Of a stretch of DNA of 64,000 nt, positions 1 through 14,900 are shown in pieces. Each line of letters begins with the position of its first letter. Position 1 is the first letter of the stretch. The notes below the pieces were generated by a model, which saw only the letters and a list, made by a program, of their open reading frames with translations, did not search any database and had not been told where the DNA came from. This DNA comes from Anadara kagoshimensis (taxonomy: Eukaryota > Mollusca > Bivalvia > Arcoida > Arcidae): contig CM037867.1 in assembly GCA_021292105.1 (NCBI GenBank), positions 43,229,843 through 43,293,842 on the forward strand, in the 5' to 3' direction. The position numbers and the translations under genes were made by a program.

Positions 1-26
1 AAATATAACAAATAGAAATAGTGTTT

Positions 27-712
27 ATTATAGTGCATGCTATATCGTTATGATAGTGCATGCTATATCGTTATGATAGTGTATGCTATATCATTATGAT
101 AGTGCATGCTATATCGTTATGATAGTGTATGCTATATCATTATGATAGTGTATGCTATATCGTTATGATAGTGCATCATTATGATAGTGTATGCTATATC
201 ATTATGATAGTGCATGCTATATCGTTATGATAGTACATGCTATATGGTTATGATAGTGCATGCTGTATCGTTATGATAGTGCATGCTATATCGTTATGAT
301 AGTGTATGCTATATCATTATGATAGTGTATGCTATATCTTTATGATAGTGTATGTTATATCATTATGATAGTGTATGCTATATCATTATGATACTGTATG
401 CTATATGGTTATGATAGTGCATGCTATATCGTTATGATAGTGCATGCTATATTGTTATGATAGTGCATGCTATATGGTTATGATAGTGCATGCTATATCA
501 TTATGATAGTGCATGCTATATCATTATGATAGTGCATCGTTATGATAGTGCATGCTATATCGTTATGATAGTGCATGCTATATCATTATGATAGTGCATG
601 CTATATTGTTATGATAATGCATGCTATATTGTTATGATAGTGCATTCTATATCGTTATGATAGTGCATGCTATATCATTATGATAGTGCATGCTATGTTG
701 TTATGATAGTGC
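27..712. repeat. 23-bp satellite array
   Basis: About 30 head-to-tail copies of a 23-bp unit of the form GATAGTGCATGCTATATCG plus TTAT. The main variable sites are C/T in GCATGC and CG/CA/TG/GG before TTAT. A few copies are shortened (near 170 and 530). The unit contains the palindrome GCATGC. The array starts close to the left window edge and ends in AT-rich non-coding DNA. It has no coding potential and no visible link to the mucin exon downstream. Confidence 0.95.
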
Positions 713-2325
713 ATTTTATTTTGGGACGAAATATGCTTTTTCTGTTGAAAAAATCTTAGAGTTTGAGAAAATGCTTTAATGACTTTATTATTTAAGATAT
801 TAATTTTAAATTTGGTATACAGCATCAGTCAATGACATTGTTAAATATATGTAACATTTTACTGTACATTTTATGGTTTCCTGATTTTTGGGTAAAAAGT
901 GGTAAATTTTGAGAAAATGTATTGAAGAATTCCTTATTTAAGATATTGGTTTTAAATTTGATATAAAACATAAATATACATATATTTGCCCTTATCTCAC
1001 TTTCAAGGCAAGAACTACCAAATAGAAGAGTCGAAATAAAAACCAAACTTTTTAAACCTTATGAAATGAACTTTAATATCATGTGATTAGTTTGAGTAAT
1101 TTCTATATCAGAAACCATTTAATTAATATTTTCCGAAATATTTTTGGGTAAAATTTTGCATTCTGAGAGAAAACCTGTGAATTTTGAGTAAATGCTGTAA
1201 CTGTTAAATATTTACATTTCTCAATGTTTTGTCTTCAAATTTTTAAAAAATCTTGCATCAGGATAGAACTTTAATGTATTCATACAGGTTTTTTTTAAAA
1301 AAAAATCTTACATTGTTTACATTTTTTGGGGAAAAGTGCAAATATTGAAAAATTTAAAATTTATTTAAACCTGATAAATGGACTTTAATGTTATGTGATT
1401 TGCAAGTTAGTTGCAATATCTGTTAACCATTTAATTAATATTTTTAAAAACATTTTGGGGTTCAATCTTGCATTTTGAAATTAAAAGGATAATCTATTAA
1501 CACAATACTAAGGGTCAAGGGAGATTGAATTGTTTTGTTTTAATTTATTACAGCAATTACTATTATTAGTGTTATAGTGCTTTTCTCATGGACACATCAT
1601 GATGAAGGCAGCCATGACCTTACAACACAAATCTGTATTTTTTGTCTTATACTGATATCTAGTATAATTATGAATGTCAAGAATTGAAAAAAGAAGAATT
1701 TATAGTTATGTTTTCATTACTGATTGATCCTACAAATATTAATATTTCAAAGTATGTAGTTTATTAAGTCATACTTACTAAGTATACTCACTCAACAGAA
1801 TAGGTATAGTATCATAATATATCAAGAAAGTAATTATCCCCTACATTCTCAAATTCTATAAATTTAAAAAAAAAATTAAGTGTCTAATAGAAAAGAAAAT
1901 TCTCAGGTCAATGCAGCATATTTAAAAGTTATGAATGTAACTGGAATTTAACTTTTAAAATCCAGCAAGACTGAATCTGAAAAAAAATGATTTTTCTACT
2001 CTATCAATAACTAGCCAGGCGAGACATATAATTCCATGGAATTCTTGTTATCTTTTTATGTTTAAATACAACAAAAGAATGTTATTATGTGCAACAGTTA
2101 ATCAATGTACTGTTGATTTTAACATGAAATTGTTAATTTTGTCAAAGTAATATAAAGTAAATAAAGCTCACGGTGAGTGGAAGAACTATTTTTTGTTATC
2201 GTTTATCCATGTGGACATTTTCTGATAGTGGGTGTCATGAAGAATGAAAAATTTATTGTTTGAAAATATTAAAAGTATTATGTATTTTGCATTTTTAAAA
2301 AATTTAAGATTGTAAATATATAAAA
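713..2325. other. AT-rich non-coding stretch, probably intron, with an old direct repeat
   Basis: No gene is visible. Two related segments, 1054-1172 and 1367-1480, share blocks such as CCATTTAATTAATATTTT and ACTTTAAT..ATGTGATT, which makes an old direct repeat with a spacing of about 313 bp. Weaker versions of the same AT-rich phrases (TTGAGAAAATG, TTTAAGATATT) occur at 765-815 and 895-950. This suggests a decayed tandem array. The stretch is probably the intron before the mucin exon, because a good acceptor ends at 2960. Confidence 0.6.
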
Positions 2326-2463
2326 AATGACATTCTTTTTTTTTTTTGTTATTCATGCAACTGAATAACAATGGCCAGTCTAAATTATACACGAACTGCT
2401 TTGCTTTGGACTGGTCATTGTTATTAATACTTGCATTAACAACAACAAAAAAAGAATGTCATT
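2326..2463. mobile_element. Foldback (MITE-like) element
   Basis: A near-palindrome of about 138 bp. The left arm begins AATGACATTC, continues through a T-tract and ends near GGCCAGTC. The right arm is its approximate reverse complement, GACTGGTCATTG to GAATGTCATT. The loop is about 25 bp. It is non-coding. Its size and structure fit a small foldback MITE, but the family is not identified. Confidence 0.75.
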
Positions 2464-2738
2464 ACTTAAATAATCACCATTTCTAGATAGTTAAATGGTT
2501 AATAATTCAATTCTCATTTGTTAAAAGCATTTTGATAGGTCAGATTTTTCTGTTACAAGCATAAATGGATTGACTCTCAGTGATGTAATATGCATCTCAT
2601 TATGAATGATGTACACATGTATTTAAATTCTACGCCATAGTAATGCTATTTTTTTCACTTGCTTCTGCTATATTCTTGTTTAAAATTTTGATTTGTAGTT
2701 GAAAAATTTCTAAAAATTGAATTATAAGAATTGAAAAT

Positions 2739-2866
2739 GATTTTTCATTTTGTTTTGGAAGTATGAAAGAATTGGACAATTTGCACATGTTAATAATTCA
2801 CTATGTGAATTATTAAGTGTGCAAAATGTCCAATTCTTTCATGCTTCCATAACAAAAAGAAAAATT
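2739..2866. mobile_element. Foldback (MITE-like) element just upstream of the mucin exon
   Basis: A long inverted repeat centred near 2804. The inner arms (GGAAGTATGAAAGAATTGG against CCAATTCTTTCATGCTTCC) are nearly perfect, with a loop of about 5 nt. Outer arms of T-rich against A-rich sequence extend it to about 128 bp. It ends about 95 bp before the acceptor of the mucin exon. A transcript of this intron could form a stable hairpin here. Confidence 0.8.
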
Positions 2867-2960
2867 AATTACATTCCTATAATTATTAACACAAAAATAT
2901 TGTTTATTATTCTATGAATATTGATGATTCATTAAACTCTATGTTTGTTTTATTTTTCAG

Positions 2961-5900
2961 GTATTTTATATTCTACTGATAAGGAGTCCCTTACAACCAC
3001 AACAACAATGGCGACAACAACAACGTCATCAACTAAAACTGATGTTGATAGTGACAGTGTAATATCAACTGACAAATCCTCAACCTCAACTATGATGTCA
3101 ACAGAAAAACCCACAATATCAATATTTAACAATAAATATACTGCTACAACTAATATAATTGTGACGGTGGATGAGTCAACGACTACAGATGGTATAAAAG
3201 TTATAGATCCCATATCAGACAGCATGACAACACCAGCTGGTGTAACATATCTTGATTATCTTATGTCATCTACAACAAATCAGACATCGGCTGTCACAAC
3301 AGTATTTCCAATTGAGTCAATATCAACTGCTGCAGAACCATTATCAACCAAGTCAATATCCACTGCTACAGAACCATTATTAACAAAGTCAATATCCACT
3401 GCTACAGAACCATTATCAACCAAGTCAATATCTACTGTTACAGAACCATTATCAACCAAGTCAATATCCACTGCTACAGAACCATTATCAACCAAGTCAA
3501 TATCTACTGTTACAGAACCATTATCAACCAAGTCAATATCCACTACTACAGAACCATTATCAACCAAGTCAATATCCACTGCTACAGAACCATTATCAAC
3601 CAAGTCAATATCCACTGCTACAGAACCATTATCAACCAAGTCAATATCCACTGCAACAGAAGCATTATCAACCAAGTTAATATCCACTTCTACAGAACCA
3701 TTATCAACCAAGTCAATATCCACTTCTACAGAAACATTATCAACCAAGTCAATATCTACTGTTACAGAACAATTATCAACCAAGTCAATATCAACTACTA
3801 CAGAACCATTATTAACCAAGTCAGTATCCACTACGACAGAACCATTATCAACCAAGTCAATATCTACTGTTGCACAACCATTATCAACCAAGTCAATATC
3901 CACTTCAACAGAACAATTATCAACCAAGTCAATATCCACTTCTGCAGAAACATTATCAACCAAGTCAATATCTACTGTTACAGAACCATTATCAACCAAG
4001 TCAATATCCACTACTACAGAACCATTATCAACCAAGTCAATATCCACTATGACAGAACCATTATCAACCAAGTCAATATCCACAACTACAGAACAATTAT
4101 CAATACCACCAGTATCAACTGAGAAAACAGAAGTACCCACATCTACTGTTGTACCACCAGTATCATCTGAGACAATAGAAGTACCAACATCTACTGTTGT
4201 ACCACCAGTATCATCTGAGATAACAGAAATACCCACATCTACTGCTGTACCACCAGTATCAACTGAGACAACAGAAGTACCCACATTTACTGTTGTACCA
4301 CCAGTATCATCAGTGACAACAGAAGTACCCACATCTACTGTTGTACCACCAGTGACAACTGAGGTACCCACATCTACTGTTGTACCACCAGTATCAACGG
4401 AGACAATACAAGTGCCGACATCTACTGTTGTATCACCAGTATCATCAGTGACAACAGAAGTACCCACATCTACTGTTGCACCACCAGTATCAACTGAGAC
4501 AATAGAAGTACCCACATCTACTGTTGTATCACCAGTATCATCAGTGACAACAGAAGTACCCACATCTACTGTTGCACCACCAGTATCAACTGAGACAATA
4601 GAAGTACCCACATCTACTGTTGTATCACCAGTATCATCAGTGACAACAGAAGTACCCACATCTACTGTTGTACCACCAGTATCATCTGAGACATTAGAAG
4701 TACCCACATCTACTGTTGTACCACCAGTATCATCAGTGACAACAGAAGTACCCACATCTACTGTTGTACCACCAGTATCATCTGAGACATTAGAAATACC
4801 TACATTTACTGTTGTACCACCGGTATCAACTGAGACAACAGAAGTACCCACATCTACTGTTGTACCCACAGTATCATCTGAGACAGCAGAAGTACCCACA
4901 TCTACTGTTGTACCACCAGTATCATCAGTGACAACAGAAGTACCCACATCTACTGTTGTACCACCAGTATCATCTGAGGCAACAGAAATACCCACATCTA
5001 CTGTTGTACCACCAGTATCATCAGTGACAGCAGAAGTACCACATTACTGTTGTACCACCGGTATCAACTGAGACAACAGAAAGTACCCACATCTACTGTC
5101 GTACCCACAGTATCATCTGAGACAGCAGAAGTACCAACATTACTGTTGTACCACCAGTATCAACTGAGACATTAGAAGTACCCACATTTACTGTTGTACC
5201 ACCGGTATCACTGAGACACAGAAGTACCACATCTACTGTTGTACCACAACATCATCTGAGACAGCAGAAGTACCCACATCTACTGTTGTACCATCAGTAT
5301 CATCAGTGACAACAGAAGTACCCACATCTACTGTTGTACCACCAGTATCATCTGAGGCAACAGAAATACCACATCTACTGTTGTACCACCAGTATCACTG
5401 AGACAACAGAAGTACCCACATCTACTGTTGTACCACCAGTATCATCAGTGACAACAGAAGTACCCACATCTACTGTTGTACCACCAGTGACAACAGAAGT
5501 ATCCACATCTGCTGTTGTACCACCAGTATCATCTGAGACATTAGAAGTACCCACATCTACTGTTGTACCACCAGTATCAACTGAGACAACAGAAGTACCC
5601 ACATCTACTGTTGTACCACCAGTATCATCAGTGACAACAGACGTACCCACATCTGTTGTACTACCAGTATCAACTAAGACATTAGAAGTACCCACATCTA
5701 CTGCTGTATCACCAGTATCAACTGAGACAACAGAAGTACCCACATCTACTGTTGTACCCACAGTATCATCTGAGACAGCAGAAGTACCCACATCTACTGT
5801 TGTACCACCAGTATCATCAGTGACAACAGAAGTACCCACATCTACTGTTGTACCACCAGTATCATCTGAGGCAACAGAAATACCCACATCTACTGTTGTA

Positions 5901-8900
5901 CCCACAGTATCATCTGAGACAGCAGAAGTACCCACATCTACTGTTGTACCACCAGTATCAACTGAGACATTAGAAGTACCCACAATTACTGTTGTACCAC
6001 CGTTATCAACTGAGACAACAGAAGTACCCACATCTACTGTTGTACCCACAACATCATATGAGACAGCAGAAGTACCCACATCTACTGTTGTACCACCAGT
6101 ATCATCAGTGACAACAGAAGTACCCACATCTACTGTTGTACCACCAGTATCATCTGAGGCAACAGAAATACCCACATCTACTGTTGTACCACCAGTATCA
6201 ACTGAGACAACAGAAGTACCCACATCTACTGTTGTACCACCAGTGACAACAGAAGTACCCACATCTACTGTTGTACCACCAGTATCAACTGAGACATTAG
6301 AAGTACCCACATCTACTGCTGTACCACCAGTATCAACTGAGACAACAGAAGTACCCACATCTACTGTTGTACCCACAGTATCATCTGAGACAGCAGAAGT
6401 ACCCACATCTACTGTTGTACCACCAGTATCATCAGTGACAGCAGAAGTACCCACATCTGCTGTTGTACCACTGGTATCAACTGAGACAACTGAAGTACCC
6501 ACATCTACTGTTGTACCACCAGTATCATCTGAGGTACCCACATCTACTGTTGTACCACCAGTATCATCAGTGATAACAAAAGTACCCACATCTACTGTTC
6601 TACCACCAGTATCATCAGTGACAACAGAAGTACCCACATCTACTGTTGTACCCACAGTATCATCTGAGACAGCAGAAGTACCCACATCTACTGTTGTACC
6701 ACCAGTATCATCAGAGACAGCAGAAGTACCCACATCTGCTGTTGTACCACCAGTATCAACTGAGACAACTGAAGTACCCACATCTACTGTTGTACCACCA
6801 GTATCAACTGAGGTACCCACACCTACTGTTGTACCACAAGTATCATCTGAGACAACAGAAGTACCCACATTTACTGTTGTACCACCAGTATCATCTGATA
6901 CAACAGAAGTACCCACATCTACTGTTGTACCACCAGTATCATCAGTAACAACAGAAATACCCACATCTACTGTTGTACCACCAGTATCATCAGTGACAAC
7001 AGAAGTACCCACATCTACTGTTGTACCACCCGTATCAACTGAGACAACAGAAGTACCCACATTTACTGTTGTACCACCAGTATCATCAATGACAACAGAA
7101 TTGCCCACATCTACTGTTGTACCACAAGTATCATCTGAGACAACTGAAGTACCCACATCTACTGTTGTACCACAAGTATCATCAGTGACAACAGAAGTAC
7201 CCACATCTACTGTTGTACCACCAGTATCATCAGTGACAACAGAAGTACCCACATCTACTTTTGTACCACCTGTATCATCTGAGACAGCAGAAGTACCCAC
7301 GTCTACTGTTGTACCACAAGTATCATCAGTGACAACAGAAGTGCCCACATCTACTGTTGTACCACCAGTATCATCAGTGACAACAGAAGTGCCCACATCT
7401 ACTGTTGTACCATCAGTATCATCTGAGACAACAGAAGTGCCCACATCTACAGTTGTATCACCAGTAGCTTCTGAGACAACAGAAATACCTACATTTACTG
7501 TTGTACCACCAGTATCAACTGAGACAACAAAAGTACCCACATTTACTGTTGTACCACCAGTATCAACTGAGGTACCCACATCTACTGTTGTACCACAACT
7601 ATCATCTGAGACAACAGAAGTACCCACATCTACTGTTGTACCACCAGTATCATCAGTGACAACAGAAGTACCCACATCTACTGTTGTAACACCAGTATCA
7701 TCAGTGACAACAGAGGTACCCACATCTACTGTTGTACCACCAGTATCATCAGTGACAACAGAAGTACCCACATCTACTGTTGTAACACCAGTATCATCAG
7801 TGACAACAGAGGTACCCACATCTACTGTTGTACCACCAGTATCATCTGAGACAACCAAAGTACCCACATCTACTGTTGTACCACCAGTATCATCAGTGAC
7901 AACAGAAGTGCCCACATCTACTGTTGTACCACCAGTATCAACTGAGGTACCCACATCTACTGTTGTACCACAACTATCATCTGAGACAACAGAAGTACCC
8001 ACATCTACTGTTGTACCACCAATATCAACTGAGGTACCCACATCTACTGTTGTACCACCAGTATCATCTGAGACAGCAGAAGTACCCACATCTACTGTTG
8101 TACCACAGGTATCATCAGTGACAACAGAAGTAGCCACATCTACTGTTGTACCACAGGTATCATCAGTGAAAACAGAAGTAGCCACATCTACTGTTGTACC
8201 ACAAGTATCATCTGAGACAACAGAAGTACCCACATCTACTGTTGTACTACCAGTATCATCAGTGACAACAGAAGTACCCAAATCTACTGTTGTACCACCA
8301 GTATCAACTGCGGTACCCACATCTACTGTTGTACCACAACTATCATCTGAGACACACAGAAGTACCCACATCTACTGTTGTACCACCAGTATCAACTGAG
8401 GTACCCACATCTACTGTTGTACCACAACTATCATCTGAGACAACAGAAGTACCCAATCTACTGTTGTACCACCAATATCAACTGAGGTACCCACATCTAC
8501 TGTTGTACCACCAGTATCATCTGAGACAGCAGAAGTACCCACATCTACTGTTGTACCACAGTATCATCAGTGACAACAGAAGTAGCCACATCTACTGTTG
8601 TACCACAGGTATCATCAGTGAAAACAGAAGTAGCCACATCTACTGTTGTACCACAAGTATCATCTGAGACAACAGAAGTACCCACATCTACTGTTGTACT
8701 ACCAGTATCATCAGTGACAACAGAAGTACCCAAATCTACTGTTGTACCACCAGTATCAACTGAGGTACCCACATCTACTGTTGTACCACAACTATCATCT
8801 GAGACAACAGAAGTACCCACATCTACTGTTGTACCACCAGTATCAACTGAGGTACCCACATCTACTGTTGTACCACCAGTATCATCTGAGACAACAGAAG

Positions 8901-11900
8901 TACCCACATCTACTGTTGTACCACCATTATCAACTGACGTACCCACATCTACTGTTGTACCACCAGTATCATCAGTGACAACAGAAATACCCACATCTAC
9001 TGTTGTACCACCAGTATCATCAGTGACAACAGAAGTACCTACATCTACTGTTGTACCACAAGTATCATCAGTGACAACAGAATTACCCACATCTACTGTT
9101 GTACCACCAGTATCATCAGTGACAACAGAAGTGCCCACATCTACTGTTGTACCACCAGTATCATCTGAGACAACTGAAGTACCCACATCTACTGTTGTAC
9201 CACCAGTATCATCAGTGACAACAGAAGTACCCTCATCTACTATTGTACCACCAGTATCATCAGTGACAACAGAAGTACCCACATCTACTGTTGTACCAAA
9301 ACTATCATCTGAGACAACAGAAGTACCCACATCTACTGTTGTACCACCAGTATCAACTGAGGTACCCACATCTACTGTTGTACCACAACTATCATCTGAG
9401 ACAACAGAAGTACCCACATCTACTGTTGTACCACCAGTATCAACTGAGGTACCCACATCTACTGTTGTACCACCAGTATCATCTGAGACAACAGAAGTAC
9501 CCACATCTACTGTTGTAACACCAGTATCAACTGAGGTACCCACATCTACTGTTGTAACACCAGTATCATCAGTGACAACAGAGGTACCCACATCTACTGT
9601 TGTACCACCAATATCATCTGAGACAACAGAAGTACCCACATCTACTGTTGTACCACCAGTATCAACTGAGGTACCCACATCTACTGTTGTAACACCAGTA
9701 TCATCAGTGACAACAGAGGTACCCACATCTACTGTTGTACCACCAAAATCATCTGAGACAACAGAAGTACCCACATCTACTGTTGTACCACCAGTATCAT
9801 CAGTGACAACAGAAGTACCCATATCTACTGTTGTAACAACAGTATCATCTGAGACAACTGAAGTACCCACATCTACTGTTGTACCACCAGTATCATCAGT
9901 GACAACAGAAGTACCCACATCTACTGTTGTACCAACAGTATCATCAGTGACAACAGAAGTGCCCACATCTACTGTTGTACCATCAGTATCATCAGAGACA
10001 ACAGAAGTGCCCACATCTACAGTTGTACCACCAGTATCATCAGTGACAACAGAAGTACCCACATCTACTGTTGTAACACCAGTATCATCTGAGACAACAG
10101 AAGTACCCATATCTACTGTTGTAACACCAGTATCATCTGAGACAACTGAAGTACCCACATCTATTGTTGTACCACCAGTATCATCAGTGACAACAGAAGT
10201 ACCCATATCTACTGTTGTACCACCAGTATCATCTGAGACAACTGATCTAGTCACATCTACTGTTGTACCACCAGTATCATCAGTGACAACAGAAGTACCC
10301 ACATCTACTGTTGTACCACCAGTATCATCAGTGACAACAGAAGTGCCCACATCTACTGTTGTACCATCAGTATCATCAGAGACAACAGAAGTGCCCACAT
10401 CTACAGTTGTACCACCAGTAGCTTCTGAGACAACAGAAATACCCACATTTACTGTTTTACCACCAGTATCAACTGAGACAACAAAAGTACCCACATTTAC
10501 TGTTGTACCACCAGTATCATCTGATACTACAGAAGTACCAACATCTACTGTTGTACCACCAGTATCATCTGAGACAACCGAAATACCCACATCTACTGTG
10601 GTACCACCAGTATCATCAGTGACAACAGAAGTGCCCACATCTACTGTTGTACCACCAGTATCAACTGAGGTACCCACATCTACTGTTGTACCACAAGTAT
10701 CATCTGAGACAACAGAAGTACCCACATCTACTGTTGTACCACCAATATCAACTGAGGTACCCACATCTACTGTTGTAACACCAGTATCTTCTGAGACAAC
10801 AGAAGTACCCACATCTACAGTTGTACCACCAGTATCATCAGTGACAACAGAAGTACCCATATCTACTGTTGTACCACAAGTATCATCTGACGTACCCACA
10901 TCTAGTGTTGTACCTCCAATATCATCAGTGACAACAGAAATACCCACATCTACTGTTGTACCACCAGTATCATCAGTGACAACAGAAGTACCCACATCTA
11001 CTGTTGTACCACAAGTATCATCAGTGACAACAGAAGTACCCACATCTACTGTTGTACCACCAGTATCATCAGTGACAACAGAAGTACCCATATCTACTGT
11101 TGTAACACCAGTATCATCAGTGACAACAGAAGTACCCATATCTACTGTTGTAACACCAGTATCATCTGAGACAACTGAAGTACCCACATCTACTGTTGTA
11201 CCACCAGTATCATCAGTGACAACAGAAGTACCCACATCTACTGTTGTACCACCAGTATTAACTGAGACAACAGAAGTACCCACATCTACTGTTGTACCAC
11301 CAGTATCATCTGAGGTATTCACATCTTCTGTTGTGCCTGCAGTATCATCATTGACAACAGAAGTGCCCACATCTACTGTTGTACCACCAGTAACATCTGA
11401 TACTACAGAAGTACCCACATCTACTGTTGTACCAGCAGTATCAATTGAGACAACTGAAGTACCCACATCTACTGTTGTACCACCAGTATCATCTGAGACA
11501 ACAGAAGTATCCACATCTACTGTTGTACCAGCAGTATCAATTGAGACAACTGAAGTACCCACATTTACTGTAGTACCACCAGTATCATCTGATACTACAG
11601 AAGTACCCACATCTACTGTGGTACCGCCAGTATCATCTGAGACAACTGAAGTACCCATATCTACTGTTGTATCACCAGTATCAACTGAGACAACTGAAGT
11701 ACCCACATCTACTGTTGTACCATCAGTATCATCTGAGACAATTGAAGTACCCACATCTACTGTTGTACCACCAGTATCATCTGATACTACAGAAGTACCC
11801 ACATCTACTGTTGTACCACCAGTATCATCTGATACTACAGAAGTACCAACATCTACTGTTGTAACACCAGTATCAACTGATACAACAGAAGTACCCACAT

Positions 11901-14900
11901 CTACTGTTGTAACACCAGTATCATCTGATACTACAGAAGTACCCTCATCTACTGTTGTACCCACAACATCATCTGAGACAGCAGAAGTACCCACATCTAC
12001 TGTTGTACCACCAGTATCATCAGTGACAACAGAAGTACCCACATCTACTGTTGTACCACCAGTATCATCTGAGGCAACAGAAATACCCACATCTACTGTT
12101 GTACCACCAGTATCATCTGATACTACAGAAGTACCCTCATCTACTGTTGTACCACCAGTATCAACTGAGGTACCCACATTTACTGTAGTACCACCAGTAT
12201 CATCTGATACTACACAGGTACCCACATCTACTGTTGTACCACCAGTATCAACTGAGGTACCCACATTTACTGTAGTACCACCAGTATCATCTGATACTAC
12301 AGAAGTACCCACATCTACTGTTGTACCACCAGTATCAACTGAGGTACCCACATTTACTGTAGTACTACCAGTATCATCTGATACTACAGAAGTACCCACA
12401 TCTACTGTTGTACCAGCAGTATCAATTGAGACAACTGAAGTACCCACATCTACTGTTGTACCACCAGTATTAACTAAGACAACAGAAGTATCCACATCTA
12501 CTGTTGTACCAGCAGTATCAATTGAGACAACTGAAGTACCCATATCTACTGTTGTACAACCAGTATCATCTGAGACAACAGAAACACCCACATCTACTGT
12601 TGTACCATCAGTATCAACTGAGACAACAGAAGTACCCACATCTACTGTTGTACCAGCAGTATCAACTGAGACAGCAGAAGTACCCACATCTACTGTTGTT
12701 CCACCAGTATCAACTGAGACAACAGAGGTACCCACATCTACTGTTGTACCACCAGTATCAACTGAGACAACTGAAGTACCCACATCTACTGTTGTACTAT
12801 CAGTATCATCTGAGACAACTGAAGTACCCACATCTACTGTTGTACCACCAGTATCAACTGAGACAACAGAAGTACCCACATCTACTGTTGTACCACCAGT
12901 ATCATCTGATACTACAGAAGTACCCACATCTACTGTTTTACTACCAGTATCATCAGTGACAACAGAAGTACCCACATCTACTGTTGTACCACCGGTATCA
13001 ACTGAGACATCAAAGGTACCCACATCTACTGTTGTACCACCAGTATCCACTGAGACAACAGAAGTGCCAACATCTACTGTTGTACCACCAGTAGCATCTG
13101 AGACAACAGAAGTACCCACATCTACTGTTGTACCACCACTATCAACTGAGACAAAAGAAGTACCCACATCTACTGTTGTACCACCAGTATTAACTGCGAC
13201 AACAGAAGTACCCACATCTACTGTTGTACCATCAGTATCATCTGAGACAACTGAAGTATCCACATCTACTGTTGTACCACCAGTAGCATCTGAGGTACCC
13301 ACATTTACTGTAGAACCACCAGTATCATCTGATACTACAGAAGTACCCACATCTACTGTTGTACCACCAGTATCAACTGAGGTACCCACATTTACTGTAG
13401 TACCACCAGTATCATCTGATACTACAGAAGTACCCACATCTACTGTTGTACCACCAGTATCAACTGAGGTACCCACATTTACTGTAGTACTACCAGTATC
13501 ATCTGAGACAACAGAAACACCCACATCTACTGTTGTACCATCAGTATCAACTGAGACAACAGAAGTACCCACATCTACTGTTGTACCACCAGTATCAACT
13601 GAGACAGCAGAAGTACCCACATCTACTGTTGTTCCACCAGTATCAACTGAGACAACAGAGGTACCCACATCTACTGTTGTACCACCAGTATCAACTGAGA
13701 CAACTGAAGTACCCACATCTACTGTTGTACCATCAGTATCATCTGAGACAACTGAAGTACCCACATCTACTGTTGTACCACCAGTATCAACTGAGACAAC
13801 AGAAGTACCCACATCTACTGTTGTACCACCAGTATCATCTGATACTACAGAAGTACCCACATCTACTGTTTTACCACCAGTATCATCAGTGACAACAGAA
13901 GTACCCACATCTACTGTTGTACCATCAGTATCATCTGAGACAACTGAAGTACCCACATCTACTGTTGTACCACCAGTATCATCTGAGACAACAGAAGTAC
14001 CCACATCTACTGTTGTACCACCGGTATCAACTGAGACATCAAAGGTACCCACATCTACTGTTGTACCACCAGTATCATCAGAGACAACAGAAGTGCCCAC
14101 ATCTACTGTTGTACCACCAGTAGCATCTGAGACAACAGAAGTACCCACATCTACTGTTGTACCACCACTATCAACTGAGACAAAAGAAGTACCCACATCT
14201 ACTGTTGTACCACCAGTATTAACTGCGACAACAGAAGTACCCACATCTACTGTTGTACCATCAGTATCATCTGAGACAACTGAAGTATCCACATCTACTG
14301 TTGTACCACCAGTAGCATCTGAGACAACAGAAGTACCCACATCTACTGTTGTACCACCAGTATCAACTGAGACAACAGAAGTACCCACATCTACAGTTGT
14401 ACCACCAGTAGCTTCTGAGAGAACAAAAATACCCACATCTACTCTTGTACCACTAGTGACATCTGAGACAGCACCAGATATGGTGACGATTACTGTTAAG
14501 CCACCAGTGTCATCCAAGACAGCACCAGATATGCTGACAACTACTGTTAAGCCACCAGTGACATCTGAGACAGCACCATATATGCTGACTGCTACTGGTA
14601 AGCCTCAAGTGTCAACTGAGACAGCACCAATTATGATGAATTCTACTGTTAAGCCACAAGTGTCATCTGAGACTACTACTGGTAAGTCTCAAGTGTCAAC
14701 CGAGACAGCACCAGATATGATGACTTCTACTGTTAAGCCACAAGTGTCATCTGAGACTACTACTGGTAAGTCTCAAGTGTCAACCGAGACAGCACCAGAT
14801 ATGATGACTTCTACTGTTAAGCCACCAGTGTCATCCAAGACAGCACCAGATATGCTGACGACTACTGTTAAGCCACCAGTGACATCCAAGACAGCACTAG

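Larger units (their letters stand above)
4105..14450 (+). repeat. 48-nt coding repeat, mucin block 2 (over 200 units)
   Basis: More than 10 kb of a 48-nt unit encoding VPPVSSETTEVPTSTV, with a common 39-nt short form (VPPVSTEVPTSTV) that lacks nine bases and keeps frame. SSVTTE, STETTE, SSDTTE and SSEATE variants are mixed along the block. Higher-order duplications are visible: about 430-450 bp (8128-8400 against 8577-8830) and about 0.93-1.03 kb (12563-13300 against 13494-14330). Each unit offers 6 to 8 Ser/Thr O-glycosylation sites next to proline. Confidence 0.95.

Noticed and set aside
8545-14517. Very long open frame on the minus strand (about 1,990 codons), and similar ones at 3280-4995 and 5375-8371
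   Set aside because: Shadow of the mucin repeat: the 48- and 36-nt units contain no stop on the opposite strand, so any long run stays open. No splice sites, start context or known domain support it.
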